A DNA stretch of 64,000 nt from Paludibacter sp. (GTDB lineage: Bacteria > Bacteroidota > Bacteroidia > Bacteroidales > Paludibacteraceae): positions 385,605 through 449,604 of the forward strand of contig JAQTTH010000002.1 in assembly GCA_028710895.1 (NCBI GenBank). The letters are read 5' to 3'. The notes under the pieces are model-generated. The model ran no database searches. It was not told where the DNA came from and saw only the letters and a program-made list of their open reading frames with translations. Positions 56,353 through 64,000 of the stretch are shown here, one piece after another. The position numbers were made by a program, and so were the translations under genes. Positions within the stretch are counted from its first letter, which is position 1, and every line of letters starts with the position of its first letter.

Positions 56353-56483
56353 ATACATTTAAGTCTCTTTTATAGCTAATTAACTGCGCCGGATTAATTA
56401 TTACACATCAAATACCAATTTTTCTCAATCGCTATAAATAATACTATCTATTTTTGTTCCAATAATTTATCTTATAAAATACA

Positions 56484-58334
56484 ATGAAAAAAATTCAAAC
56501 ATACCTGATTCTCATCCTGTTGACTTTTATTGCTTTCTCAATGACTCTGAATGCACAAATACAAGCTTTCCCAACAGCTGAAGGATATGGTAAATATGCC
56601 AAAGGGGGTAGAGGAGGAAAAGTCGTTTTTGTCGATAATCTGAAAGACTATATTTCATACAACAGCTTGGAAACTCCAATTCCGGGTAGTTTTCGTTGGG
56701 CACTAACGCAATATCCCGGAGATTCTTTGACTGTTATTTTCCGGGTTTCGGGTATCATTCAATTGAAGCCTTATCTTATATTGAGCGGGACGACGGTTAA
56801 GAACCAAAACGATATTCGTTGCTCGCGTGCTAACTTAACCATTGCCGGACAGACAGCTCCCGGCGAAGGAATCCAAATTAGAAACGGGAAGGTAAACTTA
56901 GGTAGTTCAGTAAATCTGGTTGTAAGAAACTTGCGTTTCAGAATTGGTGAGTTGGCTGAACCAGCACCAATTTATGGTTATAAAGTTGGTGGAGTGGCTA
57001 AAGATACGTTGGCACCTGTAGGTTCTTTCTTGCCCGGAGGTTCAGTTGGATGTGAGAATGCTGTTAACGTCATTTTTGACCACTGTGATTTTGGCTGGTC
57101 GGGCGAAGAAAATCTGACAATGTACGATAACCGTTATACAACCTTACAATGGTCTATTCTCCACGATGCACTTTACAACGATGGTCATGGAAAAGGCGAC
57201 CGCAGTTATGGCTCGCAGACCGGAGGTATTTGTGCTACTTATCATCACAATTTGTGGACAAACAACAAAACCCGCTCTCCACGTTTGAATGGTGCAAGAA
57301 CAGACAATGAAATGAATGTTTTTATAGAATTTATAAATAATTTGGTTTATAACTGGGGAAGTGCCAATGCAGCTTATGGAGGTGATATTCTGGCAACAGG
57401 AACGCGCTCTCATACCTGTAACTTTGTAAATAATTATTACAAACCAGGTCCTGCCACCCCAACAGGGACCTATTATTTCTTTACCAACTATATTAATACC
57501 GGTGCCAGCAGCATTCCAAAATGGTATCTTTCAGGCAATATTATGGAAGGTTCTTCAGCGTTGAATACAAATAACTGGGCAGGATTGACATGGAAATGGT
57601 CTACTGCAGGTACGACTCTTCCTACAAAAGCCACCTCGGGTTCTGATACCTTGCTTTTGCCACCCGCAAGTGTGGTATATAACAGTGCATGGGTTAAATA
57701 TGTTCCTTATAAATTGAGTGCTATTCAATCGGCTGCTGATGCATATAATGATATTCTTACAAAGGTAGGTACGGTTAATCGGGATTCAGTTGAACGACGC
57801 ATTATCCGCGAGGTGAAGAATAAAACAGCTACATTCAAAGCGTCATTAGGTTCTTGGGGAATTATTGATAAATCGTATGATGCCGAAGGTTACCTGACTT
57901 ATGCGAGTGCAGTTGCTCCAACAGATACGGATAATGATGGAATGCCTGATGCATGGGAGGCTGCTAATGGATTGAATTCGAACAATCCTGACGACCGGAA
58001 TATGAGAACTTCCGAAGGTTATACGGCTCTGGAAGTTTATCTCGCTAGTTTGATGGGCGAAAATATAGTTCATGATTTTATTTCAGCAGTAAAAGAGGTA
58101 AAGAGTTTCAATGTGAGCATAGTTCCAACTGTGGTAAAAAAAAAATTTCAGGTCATAAGTGATACTCCACTACAATCTGTTAAGATTGTTGATTTAAGAG
58201 GCAAACAGATTATGATTAGTTCGATATCCGGGAGTACTTTTGTAGATGTATCCAATCTTGCTAAAGGTTGTTATTTGGTTCAGATAATTAGTCGTTCCGG
58301 AATCACCGAACAATTTAAAATATTAAAAGAGTAA
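56484..58334 (+). CDS. PL1-like pectate lyase with T9SS tail
   Basis: A 616-residue secreted parallel beta-helix lyase. The start of the mature protein (AFPTAEGYGKYAKGGRGGKV) and ANLTIAGQTAPGEGIQI are typical of Bacteroidetes PL1 lyases. The active-site strip reads VIFDHCDFGWSGEENLTMYD, then SYGSQTGG and HHNLWTNNKTRSPRL, with the likely catalytic arginine in RSPR. A calcium-binding DTDNDGMPDAWEAANGLN motif (about residue 475) resembles thrombospondin-type repeats. A T9SS sorting tail (KGCYLVQIISRSGITEQF) ends the protein. It cleaves de-esterified pectin by beta-elimination, downstream of CE8 action. Confidence 0.9.
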   Translation: MKKIQTYLILILLTFIAFSMTLNAQIQAFPTAEGYGKYAKGGRGGKVVFVDNLKDYISYNSLETPIPGSFRWALTQYPGDSLTVIFRVSGIIQLKPYLILSGTTVKNQNDIRCSRANLTIAGQTAPGEGIQIRNGKVNLGSSVNLVVRNLRFRIGELAEPAPIYGYKVGGVAKDTLAPVGSFLPGGSVGCENAVNVIFDHCDFGWSGEENLTMYDNRYTTLQWSILHDALYNDGHGKGDRSYGSQTGGICATYHHNLWTNNKTRSPRLNGARTDNEMNVFIEFINNLVYNWGSANAAYGGDILATGTRSHTCNFVNNYYKPGPATPTGTYYFFTNYINTGASSIPKWYLSGNIMEGSSALNTNNWAGLTWKWSTAGTTLPTKATSGSDTLLLPPASVVYNSAWVKYVPYKLSAIQSAADAYNDILTKVGTVNRDSVERRIIREVKNKTATFKASLGSWGIIDKSYDAEGYLTYASAVAPTDTDNDGMPDAWEAANGLNSNNPDDRNMRTSEGYTALEVYLASLMGENIVHDFISAVKEVKSFNVSIVPTVVKKKFQVISDTPLQSVKIVDLRGKQIMISSISGSTFVDVSNLAKGCYLVQIISRSGITEQFKILKE

Positions 58335-58430
58335 ATATTGTTTGGAAAGCATAACTGTCGCTAAATCTGTAAAATTAGATCTTCTTTGAAAGTTGATTGA
58401 AGGTTGTAATGGGTTATAAATAAGTTGTAT

Positions 58431-58466
58431 AACGAGGGCTGTTCTAATGCTGCCCTCGTTTTTTTT
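58431..58466 (+). terminator. Intrinsic terminator after the first lyase gene
   Basis: AACGAGGGC (58431-58439) and GCCCTCGTT (58452-58460) form a perfect 9-bp stem with a 12-nt loop, followed by a run of eight Ts that begins within the second arm. This is a textbook terminator, so the second lyase gene should have its own promoter in the remaining 98 bp. Confidence 0.88.
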
Positions 58467-58564
58467 ATGTGTATAATTGGCATTGTATTTGAGTACATTG
58501 TAAAGCAGAAAGCGTCTTTATTGCAAACGAATGAACGTATAATACATTATAAATATCCCGAAAA

Positions 58565-60259
58565 ATGAAAACAAAATTCACGAAAGGAATGCTGGCAATT
58601 TTGCTTTTTGCTCCTTTTTGCATGTTACATGCGCAGTACCCTGACGTACCAAAAGACTTGAAAGCTAAAGCTGATAGTATGATTCAGAAAGAGAGTAAAT
58701 ATGCTCTTGATGTGATGGAAAAAAACAAAGAGGTTTTGAGAAAACAAACTGTTGCAGGAAAACCCTATATCCCATGGGCAGCGCGTCCAACTGATTTACC
58801 ACAGGCAAGTATTCCAGCTTTCCCCGGTGCTGAAGGTGGTGGCCAATTCTCATTCGGTGGACGTGGCGGTAAGGTAATTACTGTTACAAGTCTTGATGAT
58901 CGTGGACCCGGAACCTTACGCGAAGCATGTGAAGAAACTGTTGGGCCACGTATTGTGGTGTTCAATGCTGCAGGTATTATTCGTTTGAAAAGCCCGGTTA
59001 TTGTAGAAGCACCATACTTGACAATTGCAGGTCAGACTGCTCCGGGCGATGGGGTTTGTGTTGCAGGCGAATCATTTTGGGTGAATACACACGATGTTGT
59101 AGTTCGTCATATGCGGTTCCGTCGTGGTGAAACAAAGGTAGAACGCCGTGATGATTCGTTTGGAGGAAATCCGGTTGGGAATATTATGATTGACCACTGT
59201 TCTTGTATGTGGGGACTCGACGAAAACATATCATTCTATCGTCATATGTTCGACCCGGGAGCTGGATTGAAAGAAGAAAAACTTCCAACTGTAAATGTTA
59301 CTATTCAGAATACAATTTCTGCTCAAGCGTTAGATACGTATAATCATGCTTTTGGAAGTACATTAGGCGGCGAAAATTGTTCGTTTATGCGTAATCTTTG
59401 GGCCAATAATGGTGGACGTAACCCATCGATTGGTTGGAATGGAGTGTTTAATTTTGTGAATAATGTTATCTATAACTGGTACAATCGCTCGGTTGACGGA
59501 GGTGATTATACTGCCCTTTACAATATTATAAATAATTATTACAAACCAGGTCCATTAACTCCAAAGCAAGATGATCCTGTTGGACATCGTATGTTGAAAC
59601 CAGAATCAGGACGTAGCAAACTCGGTTATCGTGTGTATGGCCGCGTTTATTGTAATGGAAATATTATGGATGGTAACGATGCGGTTACAAAAGATAACTG
59701 GAATGGTGGAGTTCAGATTGAGGAAATGCATAATGCAGGTCAATATACTGATTCAATGAAATGGAATACTCCATTTCCAAAACCTGAATTTCCAATAATG
59801 TCGGCTCAGGATGCTTATAACTTTGTTACTAAAAATGTAGGAGCCAATATTCCAAAACGCGATATCGTTGATGAGCATATTCTAACTCAGGTAACTACCG
59901 GTAAAGTATATTATGTAGAAGGACTTGATTCGGTTAACTTCCCTCAATTTAAACACCGTCGTATGAAAAAAGATTCGTACAAATACGGTATTATTACTGA
60001 TATTCGTCAGGTAGGTGGCTATCCTGAATACAAAGGAAAATCGTATGTTGATACCGATAAAGATGGTATGCCAGACGCATGGGAGAAAGCAAATGGATTG
60101 AACCCGAAAGACCCTTCAGATGCTTTAAATGACTGCACCGGAGATGGATACACCAATATTGAAAAATATATCAACGGTATCGATACAAAGAAAAAAACAG
60201 ATTGGTCAGATCCAAAGAACAATCACGATACGTTGGCCGAAAAAGGAAAACTCATGTAA
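58565..60259 (+). CDS. PL1-like pectate/pectin lyase, second copy
   Basis: A 564-residue secreted beta-helix lyase with a signal peptide ending near LHAQ. Shared motifs with the preceding lyase include FPGAEGGGQFSFGGRGGKV, LTIAGQTAPGDGVCVAG and the active-site IDHCSCMWGLDENISFY, then GGENCSFMRNLWANNGGRNP. A DTDKDGMPDAWEKANGLNPK calcium motif with GDGYTNIEKYINGI closes the protein. There is no T9SS tail, so it probably stays in the periplasm, unlike the first lyase. It would finish pectic oligosaccharides after import. A DUF3826 gene follows after 48 bp. Confidence 0.9.
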   Translation: MKTKFTKGMLAILLFAPFCMLHAQYPDVPKDLKAKADSMIQKESKYALDVMEKNKEVLRKQTVAGKPYIPWAARPTDLPQASIPAFPGAEGGGQFSFGGRGGKVITVTSLDDRGPGTLREACEETVGPRIVVFNAAGIIRLKSPVIVEAPYLTIAGQTAPGDGVCVAGESFWVNTHDVVVRHMRFRRGETKVERRDDSFGGNPVGNIMIDHCSCMWGLDENISFYRHMFDPGAGLKEEKLPTVNVTIQNTISAQALDTYNHAFGSTLGGENCSFMRNLWANNGGRNPSIGWNGVFNFVNNVIYNWYNRSVDGGDYTALYNIINNYYKPGPLTPKQDDPVGHRMLKPESGRSKLGYRVYGRVYCNGNIMDGNDAVTKDNWNGGVQIEEMHNAGQYTDSMKWNTPFPKPEFPIMSAQDAYNFVTKNVGANIPKRDIVDEHILTQVTTGKVYYVEGLDSVNFPQFKHRRMKKDSYKYGIITDIRQVGGYPEYKGKSYVDTDKDGMPDAWEKANGLNPKDPSDALNDCTGDGYTNIEKYINGIDTKKKTDWSDPKNNHDTLAEKGKLM

Positions 60260-60307
60260 TTTACCATTTGATCATTTACGATTTACAATTAAATAAACTT
60301 GAGTTAT

Positions 60308-60985
60308 ATGAAAATTAAATATGGAATGAGCATATTCTGCTTGCTGATGGTTGTTTTAAGTGTTCAGGCAGTAGAGCTTGATACGAAAAATCGTGATCCG
60401 AAGTATGTTGAAAATATTATTAGTAGGTCGCAAAAAATAATTGATAAATTAAAGTTACGAGATACTGTTGTATCTCGTAATGTGTTGAATATTGTTGCAA
60501 ATAAGTACTTTGCGTTAAACGATATTTACACGAAACGTGACAGCGATGTAGCCAAAATTAAACGATCGGAGTTGGCAGTTGAGGCAAAGAACGTTGCTCT
60601 GAGTGCTGCCCAAAACGAAAAGGATGCTGCACTGTATCGTTCTCACTTTGCTTTTCCGGCTGAGTTGTCGCTTTATTTAAATGAATTACAAATCGAATCT
60701 GTTAAGGATGGTATTACGTTTGGCGTAGTGAAAGTGACTTATGATGCTACGCTTGAAATGATTCCAACGCTCAAAAAGGGAGAAAAGAAACAGATATTGG
60801 CATGGTTGAAGGAAGCCCGTGAATTTGCTATTGATGCTGAAAACTCGAATAAAAAACATGAAGCATTTGGCAAGTATAAAGGCCGTATAAACAACTATCT
60901 TTCGAAAAGGGGATACGACCTTGTGAAGGAACGTGAAGCCTGGTATGCGCGAATTAAAGCACGTGACGCTGAAAAGAAAAAATAA
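60308..60985 (+). CDS. DUF3826 secreted protein
   Basis: A 225-residue exported protein of unknown function. The ATG at 60308 is chosen over the TTG at 60299 and starts a signal peptide (MSIFCLLMVVLSVQA). The mature part is mainly helical and highly charged (KRSELAVEAKNVALSAAQNE, GRINNYLSKRGYDLVKEREA), with a coiled-coil-like middle. It matches what I know of DUF3826 proteins, which occur beside pectate lyase genes in Bacteroidetes. No catalytic motif is visible. It is the last gene of the pectin locus and is closed by a terminator. Confidence 0.78.
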   Translation: MKIKYGMSIFCLLMVVLSVQAVELDTKNRDPKYVENIISRSQKIIDKLKLRDTVVSRNVLNIVANKYFALNDIYTKRDSDVAKIKRSELAVEAKNVALSAAQNEKDAALYRSHFAFPAELSLYLNELQIESVKDGITFGVVKVTYDATLEMIPTLKKGEKKQILAWLKEAREFAIDAENSNKKHEAFGKYKGRINNYLSKRGYDLVKEREAWYARIKARDAEKKK

Positions 60986-61017
60986 ACACTGATTATTTGA
61001 TAGTTTGAAGTGGAATT

Positions 61018-61053
61018 CCCGTAATTGGCTAATGCCGGTTGCGGGAGTTTTTT
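61018..61053 (+). terminator. Intrinsic terminator closing the pectin locus
   Basis: CCCGTAATTGGC (61018-61029) pairs with GCCGGTTGCGGG (61034-61045) over 12 positions, including G-U pairs, around TAAT. AGTTTTTTTA follows. It lies 32 bp after the DUF3826 stop. Confidence 0.85.
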
Positions 61054-61201
61054 TATTATCATTGGAAATAGAAATTTGAGTGATGTGCACGGCCTTCTGA
61101 ATTATGAGAAATATCCAATAGCATATTAGTCGTAAGAATTATTCTGATACATTCTTTACATCGAACTCACGTTCAATAGCTATTGGATATGGAAATGAGC
61201 C

Positions 61202-61385
61202 TTCCCAATGTTGGGAATCATTGTTTTATGGATCAGAATTGCTTTCCCACATTTGGGAATGTGCATTTGAGGGATCAACGATACATTCCCAATGTTGAGA
61301 ATGGCGTTTACAGAGCAAAAAAATACTTTCCCAAGCTTGGGAAAACCTCGCCGAATGGTTAGCAGAAGATTCCCAATGTTGGGAA
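61202..61385. repeat. Array of five 16-bp palindromes at exact 42-bp spacing
   Basis: Palindromes of form TTCCCAANNTTGGGAA start at 61202, 61244, 61286, 61328 and 61370, each exactly 42 bp after the last. Copies 1, 4 and 5 are perfect; copies 2 and 3 carry single changes. The 26-bp spacers differ, with GGATCA shared by the first two. Because 42 is a multiple of three, the minus strand is open through all copies (61180-61428, GTG start), giving a 14-residue IPNIGK-like repeat; on the + strand a stop interrupts. Whether it works as DNA, RNA or protein is unknown. Confidence 0.9.
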
Positions 61386-61430
61386 TGTTGTTGGCTGCAA
61401 ATAATTGTACCATATCATTTGTAACCACTA

Positions 61431-61470
61431 AAAAAACGGGCTGTAACAGTGAAGTTACAGCCCGTTTCTT
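61431..61470 (-). terminator. Terminator of the minus-strand surface protein gene
   Basis: ACGGGCTGTAAC (61436-61447) and GTTACAGCCCGT (61454-61465) form a perfect 12-bp stem around AGTGAA. On the minus strand the second arm runs into a T-rich stretch (complement of 61431-61436), so it serves the gene ending at 61488. It stands between that gene and the palindrome array. Confidence 0.9.
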
Positions 61471-61487
61471 ATATAAATTTGTTGATA

Positions 61488-63689
61488 TTATCTTACAACC
61501 ACTTTCGATACTGAGTTATTTGCCTTTACCAGATAGATGCCACTTCCAACGTTTACAGTTGTTTTATCACTTGTTAGTTTTGCAGAAGCAACCTTCATTC
61601 CACTTACAGAATAAACAGTAACAATATCACCTGCAGTAGCATTCGAAATTGCAATGCGATTGGTTTGATCTGAATAAACCACTACATTGTTTTTGCTTGG
61701 TGAATTTACAGCATTTGGAGCCATTACAGGATTTATAAAATCTGCTCCTCCTAAATAAATCAATGCCTGAGTACCATCAAAAACAGGACTGGTGATAGCT
61801 GTAGGAGCAACCGTACCCTGAATTCCTAAGAACTGAACAATAGCATTTGTTTGAGTAGTAGTTGCAGTAGGTGCACTTGCCAATGTTACGCTGGTTCCTG
61901 AAATAGCAGATACAGCAACATTCGCTATTGAAGATCCGTTCGCATACTGACCAACCATCAAATAATTCAACGTGGTGTCTGCATTCAATACAATTGGATT
62001 GTTAGTCATGTAAGTACTTGTTGAACGAACTACAGGCACATAATAATAAGCTGAACCGGTAAACATAATTGAACCCTGTGGCAAGCTTGCTAAAGTTGTG
62101 CCATTGTAGAGTGAAGATGCTAATGTTGTTGGAGTTACTCCTCCAATTGTAGCAGCTACCCAGTTTGTAAACGCAGCTCTTCCTGTTGGTGCAGTATAAG
62201 TTCCTCTTACAATAGATTTTGCAGGAAGAACATATTTAGCACTATCTATCGATAGATTATAGAATTTAGTTGGGAATAAATAAGGTGCTGGTGTATTGCT
62301 GTTCAATAACCAAAAATTCGTATTCCAACCGTAATTACCCTTAAATCTCACGTTTGAATAGTCCTTGAAATTGATATTAATTGATTGAGTTCTCTGTTTA
62401 ACCAATCTTACATTACTTCCTAAAATCAATGTCCCTGCGTTTGTTTGAGTGCCATCACCAAGATTTAATGTAAGTGAACCTGAATTTCCACTCACTGATG
62501 ACATAATAAGATTTAGTTGAGTAGTATTGGCACTTGCAGCAGTTAAGTTATTACTAGCAGAAGCATAAGTAGCAAAATCAAGAGTTCCATTAATGTTATA
62601 AACAAAACTTCCCTGATCGTTAGTAGTTGGAGTTTCTCCGGCATGTAAACGATAGCCAACATAGACTGTTACACCAGGGTCAATAGTACAAGTTTTGGTT
62701 GCTCCAACACATGTATCTGCATTTTGTATTGATAATCCGATACCGTTATGGATAAGCAAAGACATGTTTTCTTTGATGTTCAGGTTCGTATTGGCCAAAG
62801 TTTTCATATTGCTGCTAGGTATTATTTGCGCAATATTAAATTTATAACCAGTAACTGATGAGGATGATGATTTAATAGTTATACTGTTTGCCATATTACT
62901 ATACAACACTTTTATACCACTACCTACACCGGCAGGGACAATAGCTTGTGTATCTCCGAAGGTACCGTCATTTGTGATTGTATAGTCTCCGGTTCCGGGA
63001 ACAGCACCATTAAAACCAAAATAAAGGTTTTTTGCGCTACGAAAATTTGTATTGGCGTTAAAAGTTCCGTAGTTATTAATGTTGGCGCAATATAAATCTG
63101 AAGCCTGTGTGAAGATTCCTCCAACATGCACGGTTAAATCACCAAACACTACTAACTGAGCTGAAACTCGCATGAATCCATCCACAATAAGATTTTTACA
63201 TGAAGGATAAAACTCCAGGTTGGTTGCTACATTTGTAGATGTTGTAGGTTGTGATATTGTTACACTTGTGCCACTCACAGCTGTAACATATGTTCCGGGA
63301 GCAAAGCCGTAATTAGCTCCATTGGTAGCTTTATTTCTGATGGCGAGACCAACAATATTGGCTGATGGTGCAGCAGCTAAAGTTACAGTTGTAGAGCCCG
63401 CAACAATCGCGCCAGTTGCTGTTGCTGTTGCCGCAACTGTTCCCATTCTTTTTCCGGCTGGAATCCATACATTATCTGTTGCTCCAGGTGTTCTTGTTGC
63501 AAGAGTTAAATTGCCTGCACCGTCAGAAATACTCCAATTGCCTACAGTAGCCCAAAGACTATCTATTAGTGCTGGTGGTACTGGTGCTGTTGGCGCAAAT
63601 ACATAGTCGCCGGCAGCTTGCCCATAACTTTTTGTTCCTATTCCAATAAGGAAGAACAAGATCATAAAGGAAGTAATTAGTTTTTTCAT
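61488..63689 (-). CDS. Large secreted surface protein with T9SS tail, function unknown
   Basis: A 733-residue exported protein; a signal peptide ends near YGQ-23. The rest is low in charge and rich in A, T, S, G and N, with long beta-strand-like stretches, as in adhesins or beta-helix surface proteins. Two internal segments resemble each other: AGSTTVTLAAAPSANIVGLA with VSGTSVTISQPTT, and ISGTSVTLASAPTATTTQ. The last 75 residues are a T9SS sorting domain (VTVYSVSGMKVASAKL, SGIYLVKANNSVSKVVVR). No catalytic motif is recognised. It is monocistronic by appearance, with its own terminator. An S-layer- or adhesin-like role is a guess. Confidence 0.8.
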   Translation of the reverse strand: MKKLITSFMILFFLIGIGTKSYGQAAGDYVFAPTAPVPPALIDSLWATVGNWSISDGAGNLTLATRTPGATDNVWIPAGKRMGTVAATATATGAIVAGSTTVTLAAAPSANIVGLAIRNKATNGANYGFAPGTYVTAVSGTSVTISQPTTSTNVATNLEFYPSCKNLIVDGFMRVSAQLVVFGDLTVHVGGIFTQASDLYCANINNYGTFNANTNFRSAKNLYFGFNGAVPGTGDYTITNDGTFGDTQAIVPAGVGSGIKVLYSNMANSITIKSSSSSVTGYKFNIAQIIPSSNMKTLANTNLNIKENMSLLIHNGIGLSIQNADTCVGATKTCTIDPGVTVYVGYRLHAGETPTTNDQGSFVYNINGTLDFATYASASNNLTAASANTTQLNLIMSSVSGNSGSLTLNLGDGTQTNAGTLILGSNVRLVKQRTQSININFKDYSNVRFKGNYGWNTNFWLLNSNTPAPYLFPTKFYNLSIDSAKYVLPAKSIVRGTYTAPTGRAAFTNWVAATIGGVTPTTLASSLYNGTTLASLPQGSIMFTGSAYYYVPVVRSTSTYMTNNPIVLNADTTLNYLMVGQYANGSSIANVAVSAISGTSVTLASAPTATTTQTNAIVQFLGIQGTVAPTAITSPVFDGTQALIYLGGADFINPVMAPNAVNSPSKNNVVVYSDQTNRIAISNATAGDIVTVYSVSGMKVASAKLTSDKTTVNVGSGIYLVKANNSVSKVVVR

Positions 63690-63878
63690 AAAATTTAAAT
63701 ATAAGTTTAATTATTTAATAGTGATGTATTCATGAATTGTGAATATCGTTTTCGAAGAAAAACAATTTTAATTGCAACATTCATCCTATAGGACGCAACA
63801 CAAAATTTTTTGTAATGCAACAAAATTGTCTAAATCAAAGAATTAACATGTATTTAATTGTCGAAAGGTTTATTCCGA

Positions 63879-64000
63879 TTACAGTTTTATTTCCACATAC
63901 TTCACTCGCTGACGTCGCCATGTATAAACAGCATGAATCCGTCCGTCTTTTCCCTGAATAATGCTTGGGTATGAATATTGCGAAACGGGCGAATCTTCCA
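63879..64000 (-). CDS. C-terminal fragment of a sialidase/BNR-repeat-like protein
   Basis: The last 39 codons and stop of a minus-strand gene that starts beyond the right edge. The residues include YSYPSIIQGKDGRIHAVYTW and RVKYVEIKL, a pattern I recognise from the C-terminal blade of Bacteroidetes exo-sialidase/BNR-type six-bladed propellers (SYPSIIQ, DGRIHAVYTW). Such enzymes act on sialic acid or, in plant-glycan loci, on other terminal sugars. The fragment is too short to assign a substrate, and the catalytic residues lie outside the window. Confidence 0.7.
   Translation of the reverse strand, partial: EDSPVSQYSYPSIIQGKDGRIHAVYTWRRQRVKYVEIKL

Noticed and set aside
56377-56400. TAATTAA/TTAATTA inverted repeat after the CE8 gene as a terminator
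   Set aside because: The arms are purely A/T and no T-run follows, so a stable terminator hairpin is unlikely.
61202-61385. CRISPR array
   Set aside because: The repeats are 16-bp palindromes, only five in number, with short 26-bp spacers that partly resemble each other, and no cas genes are nearby.
1-64000. tRNA, rRNA, transposase, integrase or prophage genes
   Set aside because: None of the characteristic sequences or protein motifs was found on either strand.

Overview
The window reads as the chromosome of a low-GC Bacteroidetes bacterium, most likely a Bacteroidales-type saprophyte. The evidence is two SusC/SusD glycan-uptake loci, a hybrid two-component sensor, abundant lipoprotein signal peptides, and four proteins ending in a type IX secretion (T9SS) sorting tail, which argues against Bacteroides itself. 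No rRNA, tRNA, CRISPR array, insertion sequence or phage gene was seen.

Locus 1 (1-33741, mostly + strand) is a polysaccharide utilisation locus. It has the end of one SusD, two fasciclin-domain lipoproteins, a SusC/SusD pair and an AraC regulator, then a run of secreted glycosidases: GH2 with a F5/8C domain, two GH36, a third clan GH-D enzyme, GH95, GH92, a SASA-type O-acetylesterase and an aldose 1-epimerase. A hybrid sensor is encoded on the opposite strand, and a T9SS VCBS-propeller protein closes the run. The enzyme set points to a branched glycan with alpha-galactose, L-fucose or L-galactose, mannose and acetyl groups. The exact polymer cannot be read from sequence.

A gene-free stretch and a PAS/HisKA_3 histidine kinase (33742-36264) separate it from the most unusual part, a ten-gene minus-strand operon (47174 down to 36339). 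This encodes a free-standing corrinoid protein, three different uroporphyrinogen-decarboxylase-fold (methyltransferase-type) proteins and a stand-alone methionine-synthase-activation-like protein. Interleaved with them are a RhaT-type rhamnose permease, a rhamnose mutarotase, a second mutarotase-like lipoprotein, a sodium/solute symporter and a GH31 alpha-xylosidase-like enzyme. Transporters and sugar enzymes mixed with a complete-looking corrinoid methyl-transfer kit suggest cobalamin-dependent O-demethylation of a methylated sugar. I know of no characterised system of this kind.

Locus 2 (47719-60985, + strand, divergent from the methyltransferase operon) is a pectin locus: a beta-helix lipoprotein, SusC/SusD, a CE8 pectin methylesterase, two PL1-like pectate lyases and a DUF3826 protein. 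CE8 action releases methanol, and complex pectins carry O-methyl sugars, so locus 2 could feed the methyl-transfer operon.

The right end holds a striking array of five palindromes at exactly 42-bp spacing, a minus-strand T9SS surface protein, and the last 39 codons of a sialidase/BNR-like gene running off the edge.
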